From Dyadobacter endophyticus (GTDB taxonomy: Bacteria > Bacteroidota > Bacteroidia > Cytophagales > Spirosomataceae), in NCBI RefSeq assembly GCF_014641595.1, contig NZ_BMIA01000001.1:2294426-2358425 (forward strand): a stretch of DNA of 64,000 bases, written 5' to 3'. The position numbers were made by a program, and so were the translations under genes. This document shows, piece after piece, positions 25,817 through 34,959 of the stretch (positions are counted from its first letter, which is position 1; each line of letters begins with the position of its first letter). The notes under the pieces were generated by a model. The model was not told the origin of the DNA and did no database searches. It saw only the letters and a program-made list of their open reading frames with translations.

Positions 25817-26662
25817 TTATTGTTTCACCAGCGTGTTGATGTTCACGTGCGGCCATTGGATGAGCTTAGCAGGATCGTGGAACTGCGGGATAAACTCGAT
25901 GATGGAAGTCTGCGAGTATTGCAGTTGCAGGAACGAGCCGCCGGTATTCGGGTTTTGTACGGTTTCAATCCAGTAAGTTGCCTCAAAACTGGTCGTGTTA
26001 GCGTTCTGAACGATGAAGGGAATGTTGGTAATCCCGCCTTTGTTGGCCGTGCTCACCGAAATGGTGGTGGTGGAAGTGATCGTCTGACCGGCAATGGCAT
26101 CCTGCAAAGTGGCATTCGGGTTCACCTTGTTGAAGCCTTCCTGCGGTGTGAGGTAAGGGTCGGTGTAGCCCAGCGGTTTCGAACCCGGGCCGGTAATCGG
26201 CAATGTGCTGATCGCCGGGATGTTGGGCGCCCCGCCGTTGACAGACGAACCGCCCAGTGCCAGCAATGAATCCCCATGCGGGACAGATGCCTGGCGGGCA
26301 ATGCTGAATTCGTCCGGGCAATCCTGCAACAGCAGCCACGTTCCGTTCTCTGCGTGTAGCAAACTGCCATCGATATTGCTATGGATCGTGAGCTGGTACA
26401 GCAAAGTAGGTACCTGCTGCACGATGTGCGTTCCGCGGTTGGGCGTAGGTGTGCTCAACGGCGTGACGGTGAGCATTTCGGTGTAGGGCTGCACAAGCAA
26501 AATAAAGCCGCCTCTTTGGTTAGGAACGGCCACGAGGTTCCAGCCCTTGCGCCCCACCCAGGTACCGATCAGGTCGGTCAGCGGACCGAACATCGAGTTG
26601 GTTTCCTCGGGAGCACCACCTAAACGAGTGGTTTGAAGGGCATTGCTAGTAACTTTTAACAT
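25817..26662 (-). CDS. Beta-barrel protein of unknown function in an oxidase operon
   Basis: 281 residues from the ATG at 26662; an upstream ATG 15 codons earlier would add a hydrophobic but untypical leader. The protein is beta-rich and opens with PLTDLIGTWVGRKGWNLVAVP, which resembles the GTWxG turn of lipocalin or nitrobindin-like barrels. Conserved-looking stretches follow: PNRGTHIVQQVPTLLYQL, HAENGTWLLL, ARQASVPHGDSLLALG and the tail SIIEFIPQFHDPAKLIQWPHVN. A heme- or ligand-binding barrel is my guess; no heme-ligand residue can be assigned. It is the first gene of the unit with two flavin oxidases, so it may bind their substrate or product. Confidence 0.55.
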   Translation of the reverse strand: MLKVTSNALQTTRLGGAPEETNSMFGPLTDLIGTWVGRKGWNLVAVPNQRGGFILLVQPYTEMLTVTPLSTPTPNRGTHIVQQVPTLLYQLTIHSNIDGSLLHAENGTWLLLQDCPDEFSIARQASVPHGDSLLALGGSSVNGGAPNIPAISTLPITGPGSKPLGYTDPYLTPQEGFNKVNPNATLQDAIAGQTITSTTTISVSTANKGGITNIPFIVQNANTTSFEATYWIETVQNPNTGGSFLQLQYSQTSIIEFIPQFHDPAKLIQWPHVNINTLVKQ

Positions 26663-26973
26663 GGTGTATGATGGTTTAAGTGAAAAAAAGAGAATGCAGG
26701 GTAACAAGTATGGCTCGTAAATCCGACCGTTACCAACCCTTCACAAATCACCCGATCGGCATTCACCATGTCGTTTATATAGAATTAGTTTTATATTTTC
26801 TACAAATTAGATCATAGAAGGTGTAACCAAACTAATACTACTTGTGGACTTATTTAACGGTCAAAGGTTTTCGCAGGGTGGGTAAATTCGGCGCTTCTGT
26901 TATGTCCTACAAAAGGAATTATTAGCTTTGCATCCAAATCTCTCTTCCGACCCGGCACCTGGCCATTGCAATT
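26663..26973. other. Divergent control region between the oxidase operon and the GntR gene
   Basis: 311 bases without a gene. The left two thirds is AT-rich and should hold the promoter of the minus-strand oxidase operon; I found no exact TAnnTTTG match for it. The right part holds the GntR promoter and an operator-like site (26900-26930). Confidence 0.6.
26900..26930 (+). promoter_or_regulatory. GntR promoter with an operator-like palindrome (autoregulation)
   Basis: TAGCTTTG (26923-26930) matches the -7 box TAnnTTTG, 44 bases before the ATG. At the -33 position lies TTATGTCCTACAAAA (26900-26914), which agrees at 12 of 15 bases with the perfect palindrome in the SusC promoter (27895-27909). 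Confidence 0.6.
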
Positions 26974-27672
26974 ATGAATGATCTGAAAAACGATATCCAG
27001 CCTTTGGGGGCTTCTACCATGGCCGACATGGTCGAGTCGAGGCTGCGTGAGTATTTGAAACGGAAATCCTTCGTACCCGGCGACGCATTGCCCAAGGAAC
27101 AGGAACTGGCCGACGCCCTGGGCGTGAGCCGGAATGTGGTGCGTGAGGCGCTCAGCCGCCTGCGCATGCTCGGGATGATCGATACCCGCAAAAAACGCGG
27201 GATGGTGCTCACCCAACCCGATATCCTCGGCTCGCTCGAACGCGTCCTCGATCCGCTGATCCTCGGTAAAAACACATTGAAAGACATTTTCGAACTGCGG
27301 CTCGTACTGGAAATGGGCCTGGCCGACCTCATTTACCTGCGCAAAACCCCGGAAGACATTACCGCCCTTGAAACGATTGTTGCCCAGGAGGTAAACAAGC
27401 AGCAGAAGCCCTTCCGCGTAGAACATGAGATCGCTTTCCACGGCAAGCTTTACCAGATGACCGGAAACGACACTTATATGCGTTTCCAGAAAATGCTGCT
27501 GCCCGTATTCGAATATGTGCTCGATTATGAGATCCAGGTAAATGGCCAGGCGGATGTGGGCAAGGTTACCCATCACGATTTGGTTGAAATATTAAAAACA
27601 GGTGATTCGGAAGATTTTCGTCGGGGTATGAAAGCGCATTTAAAGCCACACTTCGACCGTTTGAAAGCTTGA
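26974..27672 (+). CDS. FadR-type GntR family transcriptional regulator
   Basis: 232 residues. A winged helix occupies about 18-82 (FVPGDALPKEQELADALGV, SRNVVREALSRLRMLGMI), and an FCD effector domain follows (about 95-225, with DIFELRLVLEMGLADL and metal-ligand-type His residues in EIAFHGKLYQM and VTHHDLVEIL). FCD regulators usually repress sugar-acid genes and let go when the ligand binds. It lies directly upstream of a sialic acid PUL, so it is probably its repressor, functionally like NanR. Matching palindromes at its own promoter and at the SusC promoter support this. Confidence 0.92.
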   Translation: MNDLKNDIQPLGASTMADMVESRLREYLKRKSFVPGDALPKEQELADALGVSRNVVREALSRLRMLGMIDTRKKRGMVLTQPDILGSLERVLDPLILGKNTLKDIFELRLVLEMGLADLIYLRKTPEDITALETIVAQEVNKQQKPFRVEHEIAFHGKLYQMTGNDTYMRFQKMLLPVFEYVLDYEIQVNGQADVGKVTHHDLVEILKTGDSEDFRRGMKAHLKPHFDRLKA

Positions 27673-27858
27673 AACGGTATATTACATCGCTACGCGATTT
27701 TGCATTACCAGACTATTAGTGGAAGATTGATGGCAGATCGCAAAATGTCGTCAGACATGTAACATCGGCAGAAAACGGACATCAATTCCCGTGGGGATGC
27801 AACAACGACTATAAACCGCGCAACGGCACCAGATTTTGCATTATTTTCTGAATAAATA

Positions 27859-27909
27859 TTTGGATGTTCAGTAGCAAAGCTTCTATCTTTGTTATTATGT
27901 AGTACATAA
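27859..27909 (+). promoter_or_regulatory. Promoter and operator of the sialic acid PUL
   Basis: TTTG (27859-27862), 21-base spacer, TATCTTTG (27884-27891): an exact Bacteroidota promoter. The perfect palindrome TTATGTA-G-TACATAA (27895-27909) covers the predicted transcription start and has the GT-N3-AC core seen in FadR-type GntR sites. Repression by the adjacent regulator is the simplest reading. Confidence 0.7.
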
Positions 27910-27955
27910 CTACTAATAAACATATCAAATTCCTGACTCTTTAAAATTCGATCCT

Positions 27956-30900
27956 ATGAAGAAAGTGTACGCGGTAGTCCTGCTGGGCTGTGCGTTGTTG
28001 CTCCTGGCTCCGGTCGTCACGGCGCAGCAACTGACCATCACCGGGACCGTCAGATCAGCCGGGACGGGCGAGAACCTGCCGGGCGTGAGCATTATCCTCG
28101 GTGGTACCTCCTCCGGTACCACTACCGATGCCGATGGAAAGTATACGATACAGGCACCAGCCACGGGCCGTCTGGTTTTCTCCTACGTCGGTTTCGATCC
28201 TCAGGAAGTAGCCATTTCAAGCCGTTCGAAAATTGATATTTCCCTCTCGGAAAGCGAAAAGGCGCTTAGTGAAGTTGTGGTGGTGGGCTATACAAGCCAA
28301 TCCAAAGCAAAAACGACCGCTGCGGTGTCGAAACTGGGGACGGAAGAGCTCAGAAATACTTCTAATCCCAACCCTGTGCAGGCCATGCAGGGCAAAATGG
28401 CAGGTGTGTCGGTACCGGTCAATTCCGGGCAGCCGGGCGCCGGGGCGACCAATATCATCATTCGTGGCGGGACGAAGCTCAACGTTTATGGGACAGGGTT
28501 AGGCAATTCGGGCGGCAATTCTGTGGGGACTTCGGAGTCGAGCGGGCCGCTGGTGATCCTGGATGGCGTGTTCCGGTCATTGAGTGATATCAATCCCGAC
28601 AATATCGAATCGTTTCAGGTGATGAAGGACGCCGCGGCGACAGCCATTTACGGTGCACGAGGTGCGAACGGCGTGATCGTCGTCAAAACCAAGGGGGGAA
28701 AGTTCAATACCAAAGCCAATATCACCCTCAACCACCGCACAACCTGGGAAACCAATGCGCGGGATTATAAATACCTGAATGCGAGGGATTACCTCGCATT
28801 GGCAAGAAAGACAGTCCAGGCGACTTTCGACCCTATCGACAAAAACAACCTGCTTAACAACGGGGGTTTCTCGGCCGGAACACGCATTTATACCACGCCG
28901 GGGCAATACGGAAACAATATCAACCTCACCGCATTGTACGACAACATCGTAGCCGTAGAAGGCCAGCCTTACGTCGACCGGCTGCTGGCAAACGGGTGGC
29001 AGACCATGGATGACCCGATCAACCCGGGCACGAAGCTGCTTTTTGCCGACAATCATTACCAGGACATGCTCTGGAACACCGGCATTACTCAAAACCATAA
29101 CCTATCCGTCGACGGCGGCAGCGAAAGGGCGAGTTACAATGTGTCGGCAGGTTACACCAATCAGGCAGGTACGTTCGCAGGTACCAGATACAAACGATAC
29201 GATGTGCTCGGCAATTTCGGTTTCAAAGCGGCCGACAATTTCCGGATCGATGCGATGGTGAACTACCAGAATGTGCTCCCCAATTACGTGGAGGCATTTC
29301 AGAACGAGCTCACACGCGGCACGCGCCTGACCCCGCTCATACGCATATACAAGGACGACGGTAACCCGACGCCCGGCGAGAACTATGCAACCCGCAACCG
29401 GTTCCACACTTTGAAATACGACGACGTCCGGTCCTCCACCGAGCGGGTCATTTCACGCATTGCCGGTGACCTCCTAATCGCCAAAGGATTGAGTTACAAA
29501 CCGGCCATCTCCTATTTAATGCAGGATTATCGGTATATGTTTATGCGGAAAGGCACACCGACCTCCGAAATCCAGCCCGGTACCCAGCGCCAGAAGAATG
29601 AGGATACCAACAACTTCCGGCAACTGATGATCGACCAGATCCTCCAATACGACCTCAGCCTGTGTGATGCCCATAACTTTACATTCCTGGCGGGTTTCAA
29701 TTTTACCAAATCCACCAACAGCATTATCAATATCGGTTCGCAGCGCGCTACGAGCGACTACATCTATACTATTAATGAACCTTCGACGTCGGTCATCAAC
29801 GGCGTGGTGAACACCAACGTGACGGATTTCAGGACCTCCCTTTCGGAAAGCCGTTCGGCGAGCTACTTCGGGCAGTTCAATTATGATTACGACGGCAAAT
29901 ACCTGCTCAGCGGCGCATTGCGGTACGATGGGTTCTCCAATTTCGCCCCTCAAAACAAATATGCATTGTTCCCCTCGGCCTCCCTGGGCTGGAACATCCA
30001 CCGGGAGAAATTCTGGAACATCGCACCGGTAAGTATGCTGAAACTCCGCGCAAGCTGGGGCCAGGCCGGTTCCAGCGACCTGAGCCTCACCGATACCTAC
30101 GGTGGCTATTCCGCAGCGACGTACGCATTGGGCTCCGGTATCCTGAGGGCCAATCTCTCGAACCCGAACCTTAAATGGGAACTCACCGAAACCACCGACC
30201 TCGCACTCGACGCAGCGCTGTTCGGTGACCGGGTTACATTATCGGTTGATTTTTACAACAAACTCACAAAAAACAGGTTAGAATCGAAACCACTGCCTTC
30301 CGAAGCGCCGTTCCCCTCCATTACTTACAATAACGGGACCCTGCAAAACAAAGGTGTTGAAATAGAACTGGGCGCGACGGTGATCAAAGCCGGCGCATTT
30401 ACGTGGCGATCCAGTTTTTCATTTGCCCTCAACCGGACCACTATCAAAAAACTACCCGACAACGGCCGGGCTAAAAACCGGCAAGGCGGCGATCTTGTTT
30501 ACGACCGCGCCGCAGGCAAAAACGTAGAAGCCGGTGGACTGGCAGAAGGCGAGCGGCCGTTTGGATTGTACGCCTACAAAGTGCTGGGCGTATTCTCGAC
30601 CGAGGAGGAGGCCAAGGCCTGGAACGCTACCAAAAAAGACAACCTCGCTTCACCCTCCGGCATTACCACCGGGAAGCACGCCGGCGACTTCATCTTCGAC
30701 GACCTCAACAACGACGGGGTGATCGACACCAAAGACCAGGTGTTCATGGGCTACCGCAACCCCGACAAAATCGGCGGAATGCAGAATACTTTTACTTATA
30801 AGTCCCTGTCCCTGCGAGTGGCCGTCGACTATGCGCTCGGGCATATGATCAGCAACGGCGCACTGGCCCGCTCGCTCGGAACCGGAAGGGCATTCAACGA

Positions 30901-31300
30901 AGGGGCGCCTTCGCAGGCACTCGGACCCGACATTTGGCAAAAATCGGGCGATACCGGTAAGAAATATGCCCGTTTCTCGTTCGCAGATGCCGATTTCGGC
31001 CAGCGCAACTACCTCCGCTCGGCGACATTAGGCAACAACAACGGCTACGGATCCGACGTATCGGCCATGATCGAAAAGGGCAATTTCCTCGCCCTGCGCG
31101 AGCTTTCACTGGCCTACGACCTGCCCAAAAACCTGCTCAAAAAAATCCATTCTACCGGAATGAATGTGTTCGTAAGCGTGTACAACCTCGGTTATCTCAC
31201 CAGGTACAAAGGCATTAACCCGGAAACTTACACCGGCTTCGACGCCGTGGGCTACCCGCGCCCGCGCCAATTTTCGCTAGGAACCACGCTCAGATTTTAA
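27956..31300 (+). CDS. SusC/RagA family TonB-linked outer membrane transporter (sialic acid PUL)
   Basis: 1114 residues. A signal peptide (cleavage near APVVTAQ) is followed by the carboxypeptidase-like domain (TITGTVRSAGTGENLPGVSIILGGT), the plug (LSEVVVVGYTSQSKAKTTAAVSKL; SFQVMKDAAATAIYGARGANGVIVV) and a barrel ending in FSLGTTLRF. There is no STN domain, in keeping with control by GntR. With the SusD partner 11 bases on and a sialidase, lyase and symporter following, the cargo is probably a sialylated glycan or free sialic acid. Confidence 0.95.
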   Translation: MKKVYAVVLLGCALLLLAPVVTAQQLTITGTVRSAGTGENLPGVSIILGGTSSGTTTDADGKYTIQAPATGRLVFSYVGFDPQEVAISSRSKIDISLSESEKALSEVVVVGYTSQSKAKTTAAVSKLGTEELRNTSNPNPVQAMQGKMAGVSVPVNSGQPGAGATNIIIRGGTKLNVYGTGLGNSGGNSVGTSESSGPLVILDGVFRSLSDINPDNIESFQVMKDAAATAIYGARGANGVIVVKTKGGKFNTKANITLNHRTTWETNARDYKYLNARDYLALARKTVQATFDPIDKNNLLNNGGFSAGTRIYTTPGQYGNNINLTALYDNIVAVEGQPYVDRLLANGWQTMDDPINPGTKLLFADNHYQDMLWNTGITQNHNLSVDGGSERASYNVSAGYTNQAGTFAGTRYKRYDVLGNFGFKAADNFRIDAMVNYQNVLPNYVEAFQNELTRGTRLTPLIRIYKDDGNPTPGENYATRNRFHTLKYDDVRSSTERVISRIAGDLLIAKGLSYKPAISYLMQDYRYMFMRKGTPTSEIQPGTQRQKNEDTNNFRQLMIDQILQYDLSLCDAHNFTFLAGFNFTKSTNSIINIGSQRATSDYIYTINEPSTSVINGVVNTNVTDFRTSLSESRSASYFGQFNYDYDGKYLLSGALRYDGFSNFAPQNKYALFPSASLGWNIHREKFWNIAPVSMLKLRASWGQAGSSDLSLTDTYGGYSAATYALGSGILRANLSNPNLKWELTETTDLALDAALFGDRVTLSVDFYNKLTKNRLESKPLPSEAPFPSITYNNGTLQNKGVEIELGATVIKAGAFTWRSSFSFALNRTTIKKLPDNGRAKNRQGGDLVYDRAAGKNVEAGGLAEGERPFGLYAYKVLGVFSTEEEAKAWNATKKDNLASPSGITTGKHAGDFIFDDLNNDGVIDTKDQVFMGYRNPDKIGGMQNTFTYKSLSLRVAVDYALGHMISNGALARSLGTGRAFNEGAPSQALGPDIWQKSGDTGKKYARFSFADADFGQRNYLRSATLGNNNGYGSDVSAMIEKGNFLALRELSLAYDLPKNLLKKIHSTGMNVFVSVYNLGYLTRYKGINPETYTGFDAVGYPRPRQFSLGTTLRF

Positions 31301-31311
31301 CAGAAAGTATT

Positions 31312-32784
31312 ATGAATCCAAGAATTAAATTCCTCACCCTAACCGCTTTTGCTCTCACAAGCCTGAGTGCTTGCGACAGTTTGCTGGACGTGAAGCCGCA
31401 GTCGAGCATCACCGAGGCGGTTTATTTTCAGAATGAAGGCGATTTTGAACCATACCTGACGGGGATTTATACCTACATGCGAACTTTTGCAAACAATGTA
31501 ACCTACGGTACCGAGCGCAGCGAAGAGTTGATCGCCGGCTCCAACTCGCGTTTCGGCGTGGCATGGTCGCAGATCATCACCCCTACTTCCGGCGCTATCA
31601 ATTACAACGATTGGTATAAGGCCATCGGCCATTGCAACCTGCTGCTGGCGAGGATAGAAGCCTTCCCATTCGCCGGCAATCCCGATCTCAGAAAGCGCAT
31701 TATCGCCGAAACTTACAGTCTACGCGCCTATTTTTACTTTCATTTGACCCGCATTATCGGAGACGCGCCGCTGATGCTGCAAGCGGTGACGGACGAAAAT
31801 GTGCCGTTGCTGCCACGCTCTCCGGCTGCCGAAGTAATGCAGCAGGTTCAGGGGGACCTGGATAAAGCAATCGGGTTTTACAAATCTGTGGGCAATTTCA
31901 ATGCGGCTTCATACCCAAGCAAATACCGCTTCGCATATGGCTCAACCCAGGCGCTCAAAGCGGAAGCCAGTTTGTGGAGCGCCAAAGTACTCGGCGGCGG
32001 CGATGCGGATTTCAATACGGCTATCGCGGCTATTGCGGAAGTAGAAGCTTCGGGCGTTTCACTGAATGCGGATTTCAAAAACGTGACAGGCCTGCGGGCA
32101 CCCAATAACCCGGAAGTCATGCTATCGGCCTATTTCAGCCGGGACGAAACGGGCGGCAATTATGGCGTAAATGCATTACCCTTCCTGACGATCGTGCAGG
32201 GTGCCGTCAATCTCGACAGCCTGCCCTACACCCAAACTTCCACCACCGGCCAGGGAGCCTACCAGATCAGCCAGCCGTCGCGGGCATTATTTAGCAAAAG
32301 CACCACCGACAAGCGCACTCCGTACACCTGGGTTACCGAACGGCAAACTTCCGGCCCGAAGATTTCCTGGATCACCAAATACCCCGGTACCAAATATTCC
32401 GACGACCGCATTTCCGACAACGAGCTCATCATTTTCCGCCTCGCCGACATTTATCTCATGAAAGCCGAAGCCTACGCTGCTCTTAACAAAATGGAGGAGG
32501 CGATCGCCTACCTCGACAAAATCCGCACGCGGGCAGGCACCGGCGCCTACGCGGGAGCAAAAACAAAGGCAGCCGTGGAGCGGGAAATCCTCGACGAACG
32601 TGGTCGGGAGCTGTTTTTCGAGAATAAGCGGTGGTACGACCTCGCAAGGTTTCACAAAGGAGGCACCATCGATGTCTACCAATTTGTACCGAACCTGGTG
32701 GGCAAGAAAACGCCGCTTTTCTGGCCGCTCAATACGACGGTTCTAGCCAATAACAAGCTATTGGTCCAGACTGCGGGTTATTAA
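31312..32784 (+). CDS. SusD/RagB family glycan-binding lipoprotein (sialic acid PUL)
   Basis: 490 residues. The lipoprotein signal ends at TSLSACDSLL, then LDVKPQSSITEAVYF, the typical SusD opening. TPR-like helices (ETYSLRAYFYFHLTRIIGDAPL; IYLMKAEAYAALNKMEEA) and the C-terminal DERGRELFFENKRWYDLARF stretch are present. It should cap the SusC channel encoded 11 bases upstream. The next gene, the sialidase, starts 36 bases further with no terminator-like hairpin between them, unlike the other two susD genes in this window. Confidence 0.95.
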   Translation: MNPRIKFLTLTAFALTSLSACDSLLDVKPQSSITEAVYFQNEGDFEPYLTGIYTYMRTFANNVTYGTERSEELIAGSNSRFGVAWSQIITPTSGAINYNDWYKAIGHCNLLLARIEAFPFAGNPDLRKRIIAETYSLRAYFYFHLTRIIGDAPLMLQAVTDENVPLLPRSPAAEVMQQVQGDLDKAIGFYKSVGNFNAASYPSKYRFAYGSTQALKAEASLWSAKVLGGGDADFNTAIAAIAEVEASGVSLNADFKNVTGLRAPNNPEVMLSAYFSRDETGGNYGVNALPFLTIVQGAVNLDSLPYTQTSTTGQGAYQISQPSRALFSKSTTDKRTPYTWVTERQTSGPKISWITKYPGTKYSDDRISDNELIIFRLADIYLMKAEAYAALNKMEEAIAYLDKIRTRAGTGAYAGAKTKAAVEREILDERGRELFFENKRWYDLARFHKGGTIDVYQFVPNLVGKKTPLFWPLNTTVLANNKLLVQTAGY

Positions 32785-32820
32785 CCTTTACTTTTCAAGA
32801 ATTTTATTTGATGTTTTGAT

Positions 32821-33972
32821 ATGATAAAAAGAACATTGCTGATCCTGATCGTCCTGGGCGCCACTAGGGCATTTGCGCAAGACATTCCCGAAACGCGTGC
32901 ATTGTTCAGCGCAGGTGAAGGCGGCTACAAAAGCTATCGCATTCCGTCGCTGATCAAAGCCAAAAACGGCGCACTGATCGCGTTTTGTGAAGGCCGCAAA
33001 GACGGCGCCGGCGATGCCGGCGATATTGATTTGCTCATGAAACGCTCGACGGATAATGGCAAAACCTGGGGGCCGCAAACGGTCGTCTGGGACGATGGTA
33101 CCAATACCTGCGGCAATCCTTGCCCGGTGCTCGACGAGGAAACAGGCGAAATTCTCCTCCTACTTACCCAAAACCGGGGCGACGTACCCGAAAAGGACAT
33201 TATCATTAAAAAATCCGAGTCGACCCGGACGGTGTGGCTCTCCCGCAGCGCCGACCACGGTGCCACCTGGGCCAAACCGGTTGAAATAACCCAAACTACC
33301 AAGAAACCCGAGTGGGGCTGGTACGCAACCGGACCCGGTATTGGTATACAAATCAAAAACGGTCCGCGCAAAGGCCGGCTGGTGATCCCCTGCGATTTCA
33401 GCTACGACGACCCGAACGGCAAGGTCCGTAACGGCCCGTTCGAATACGGCGCGCACGCCATTTACAGCGACGATCACGGTAAAACGTGGCAGCTGGGCGG
33501 GACGATCACACCCAAAATGAATGAATGTCAGGTAATTGAAGTGGCCGACGGCAACGGCACGCTGCTCATGAATATGCGCTCCTATTTCGGCCATGGGCGG
33601 CGGGCGCAGTCGGTAAGCTACGATGGCGGCGTTAGCTGGACGGCTCCCGAAGACATTCCCGAGCTCGTTGAACCGGTATGTCAGGCGTCGATCATCCGGT
33701 ACCAGCGTCCGAAAGGGAGTAGTGCAATGCTCTTCCTCAATCCTGCCAGCACTACCAAACGGCACAACCTGACGTTGCGCGCCAGTTTCGACGAGGGAAA
33801 AACCTGGCCGGTTATCCGGACCATTTTCCCCGGCCCATCGGCCTATTCGAGCATGGCGGCATTGCCCGACGGCAATATCCTGTGCCTTTACGAAGCGGGA
33901 AAAACCGGTGCCTATGAGCAGATCGTGCTGCAAACCATCACCCCGCAATGGTTGTTCGGGGACCGCAAATAG
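32821..33972 (+). CDS. GH33-type exo-alpha-sialidase, exported
   Basis: 383 residues with a signal peptide (cleavage near RAFAQ). The RIP motif YRIP is at 39-42 and provides the first arginine (Arg40) of the carboxylate-binding triad. Five Asp-box repeats are visible: STDNGKTW (76), SADHGATW (143), SDDHGKTW (216), SYDGGVSW (267) and SFDEGKTW (322). Glu235 in NECQVIE and Tyr342 in GPSAYSSM are the likely nucleophile pair; Arg253 in NMRSYFG is a second triad member. It removes terminal sialic acid from host or environmental glycans, feeding the lyase encoded next (25 bases on). Confidence 0.93.
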   Translation: MIKRTLLILIVLGATRAFAQDIPETRALFSAGEGGYKSYRIPSLIKAKNGALIAFCEGRKDGAGDAGDIDLLMKRSTDNGKTWGPQTVVWDDGTNTCGNPCPVLDEETGEILLLLTQNRGDVPEKDIIIKKSESTRTVWLSRSADHGATWAKPVEITQTTKKPEWGWYATGPGIGIQIKNGPRKGRLVIPCDFSYDDPNGKVRNGPFEYGAHAIYSDDHGKTWQLGGTITPKMNECQVIEVADGNGTLLMNMRSYFGHGRRAQSVSYDGGVSWTAPEDIPELVEPVCQASIIRYQRPKGSSAMLFLNPASTTKRHNLTLRASFDEGKTWPVIRTIFPGPSAYSSMAALPDGNILCLYEAGKTGAYEQIVLQTITPQWLFGDRK

Positions 33973-33997
33973 TTGAATTTCAAGTTTATCAATCCGT

Positions 33998-34915
33998 ATG
34001 AATACCATCCAACACACCGACGGCCTCATCGCCGCGCTTTTCACGCCCTTGCATCCTGATGGCTCCGTGCATTACGAGCTGCTGCCCGCATTAGTCGAAC
34101 ATTTGATCAGTACCGGTATTTCGGGCATATTCATTTGCGGCAGCAACGGCGAAGGTCCCAATCTGACACTCGAAGAACGGATGCAGGTTTCCGAAACCGT
34201 CATCCAAGCCGGTAAAGGCCGCCTGCGCATGATCGTACACGTGGGACATGCAAGCATTGCGGAAGCGCGCAAGCTGGCACGTCACGCGCAAGAGGCGGGG
34301 GCAGACGCCATTTCGTCCGTCGCAGCATTCTATTTCAAACCTACTTCCGTGCAAAACCTGGCCGACTGCATGACCGACATTGCGGCAGGTGCACCCGAGC
34401 TACCTTTTTATTATTATCATATTCCTTCACTCACCGGCTTTTCCGTAGACGTGCTCGACTTCATGTGCATTGCCGAAAAGCAGATCCCCAACTTCGCCGG
34501 AGTGAAATACACCGCAGCTACGCTTTGGGAATACCAGGAATGCCTGAATCACGAAGGCGGCAAATACGATGTATTGTATGGTTTTGATGAAAATCATTTG
34601 CCCGCATTGTCGATGGGTGCCAAAGGGTGCATCGGCAGTACATTCAACTTCGCAGCACCTCTTTATCTGAAAGTAAGGGAGTATTTTGAAGCGGGCGAGA
34701 TGGAAAAGGCGCGGAAGCAAATGCTTTTCTGCGTCGAGATGGTGCGGATCGTGGTGCAGTACCCGCCGATTCCCGCACAGAAAGCCGTCATGAAAATGCT
34801 CGGCTTCGATATGGGGCCCTGCCGCCTCCCGCTCGTGACCCTGTCCGACGAGCAATACCAGGAATTAAATCGCCAGCTCACTGAAATCGGGTTCTTCAAA
34901 TTCCTGGGACAATGA
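33998..34915 (+). CDS. nanA: N-acetylneuraminate lyase (DHDPS family)
   Basis: 305 residues, the usual length. The TIM-barrel family motif is GSNGEG (48-53) in place of the common GSTGE. The Schiff-base lysine is Lys170 in FAGVKYTAATLWEY, and the catalytic tyrosine is in FYYYHIP (about 140), as in sialic acid lyases. It should split N-acetylneuraminate into N-acetylmannosamine and pyruvate in the cytoplasm. Position between a sialidase and a sialic acid epimerase/transporter fusion supports this over other DHDPS-family activities. ManNAc kinase or epimerase genes are not in the window. Confidence 0.88.
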   Translation: MNTIQHTDGLIAALFTPLHPDGSVHYELLPALVEHLISTGISGIFICGSNGEGPNLTLEERMQVSETVIQAGKGRLRMIVHVGHASIAEARKLARHAQEAGADAISSVAAFYFKPTSVQNLADCMTDIAAGAPELPFYYYHIPSLTGFSVDVLDFMCIAEKQIPNFAGVKYTAATLWEYQECLNHEGGKYDVLYGFDENHLPALSMGAKGCIGSTFNFAAPLYLKVREYFEAGEMEKARKQMLFCVEMVRIVVQYPPIPAQKAVMKMLGFDMGPCRLPLVTLSDEQYQELNRQLTEIGFFKFLGQ

Positions 34916-34916
34916 T

Positions 34917-34940
34917 TGAATGAGTAAATGAGTGAATGAG
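34917..34940. repeat. Three copies of an 8-bp repeat before the epimerase-symporter gene
   Basis: TGAATGAG, TAAATGAG and TGAATGAG in tandem, starting at the lyase stop. The array lies 20 bases before the next start codon, so a change in copy number would only change spacing, not reading frame. Confidence 0.7.
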
Positions 34941-34959
34941 TGTATAACCGAATGACGCA

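Noticed and set aside
27686..27701. Small hairpin ATCGC-TAC-GCGAT-TTT after the GntR gene
   Set aside because: A five-bp stem is too weak to call a terminator.
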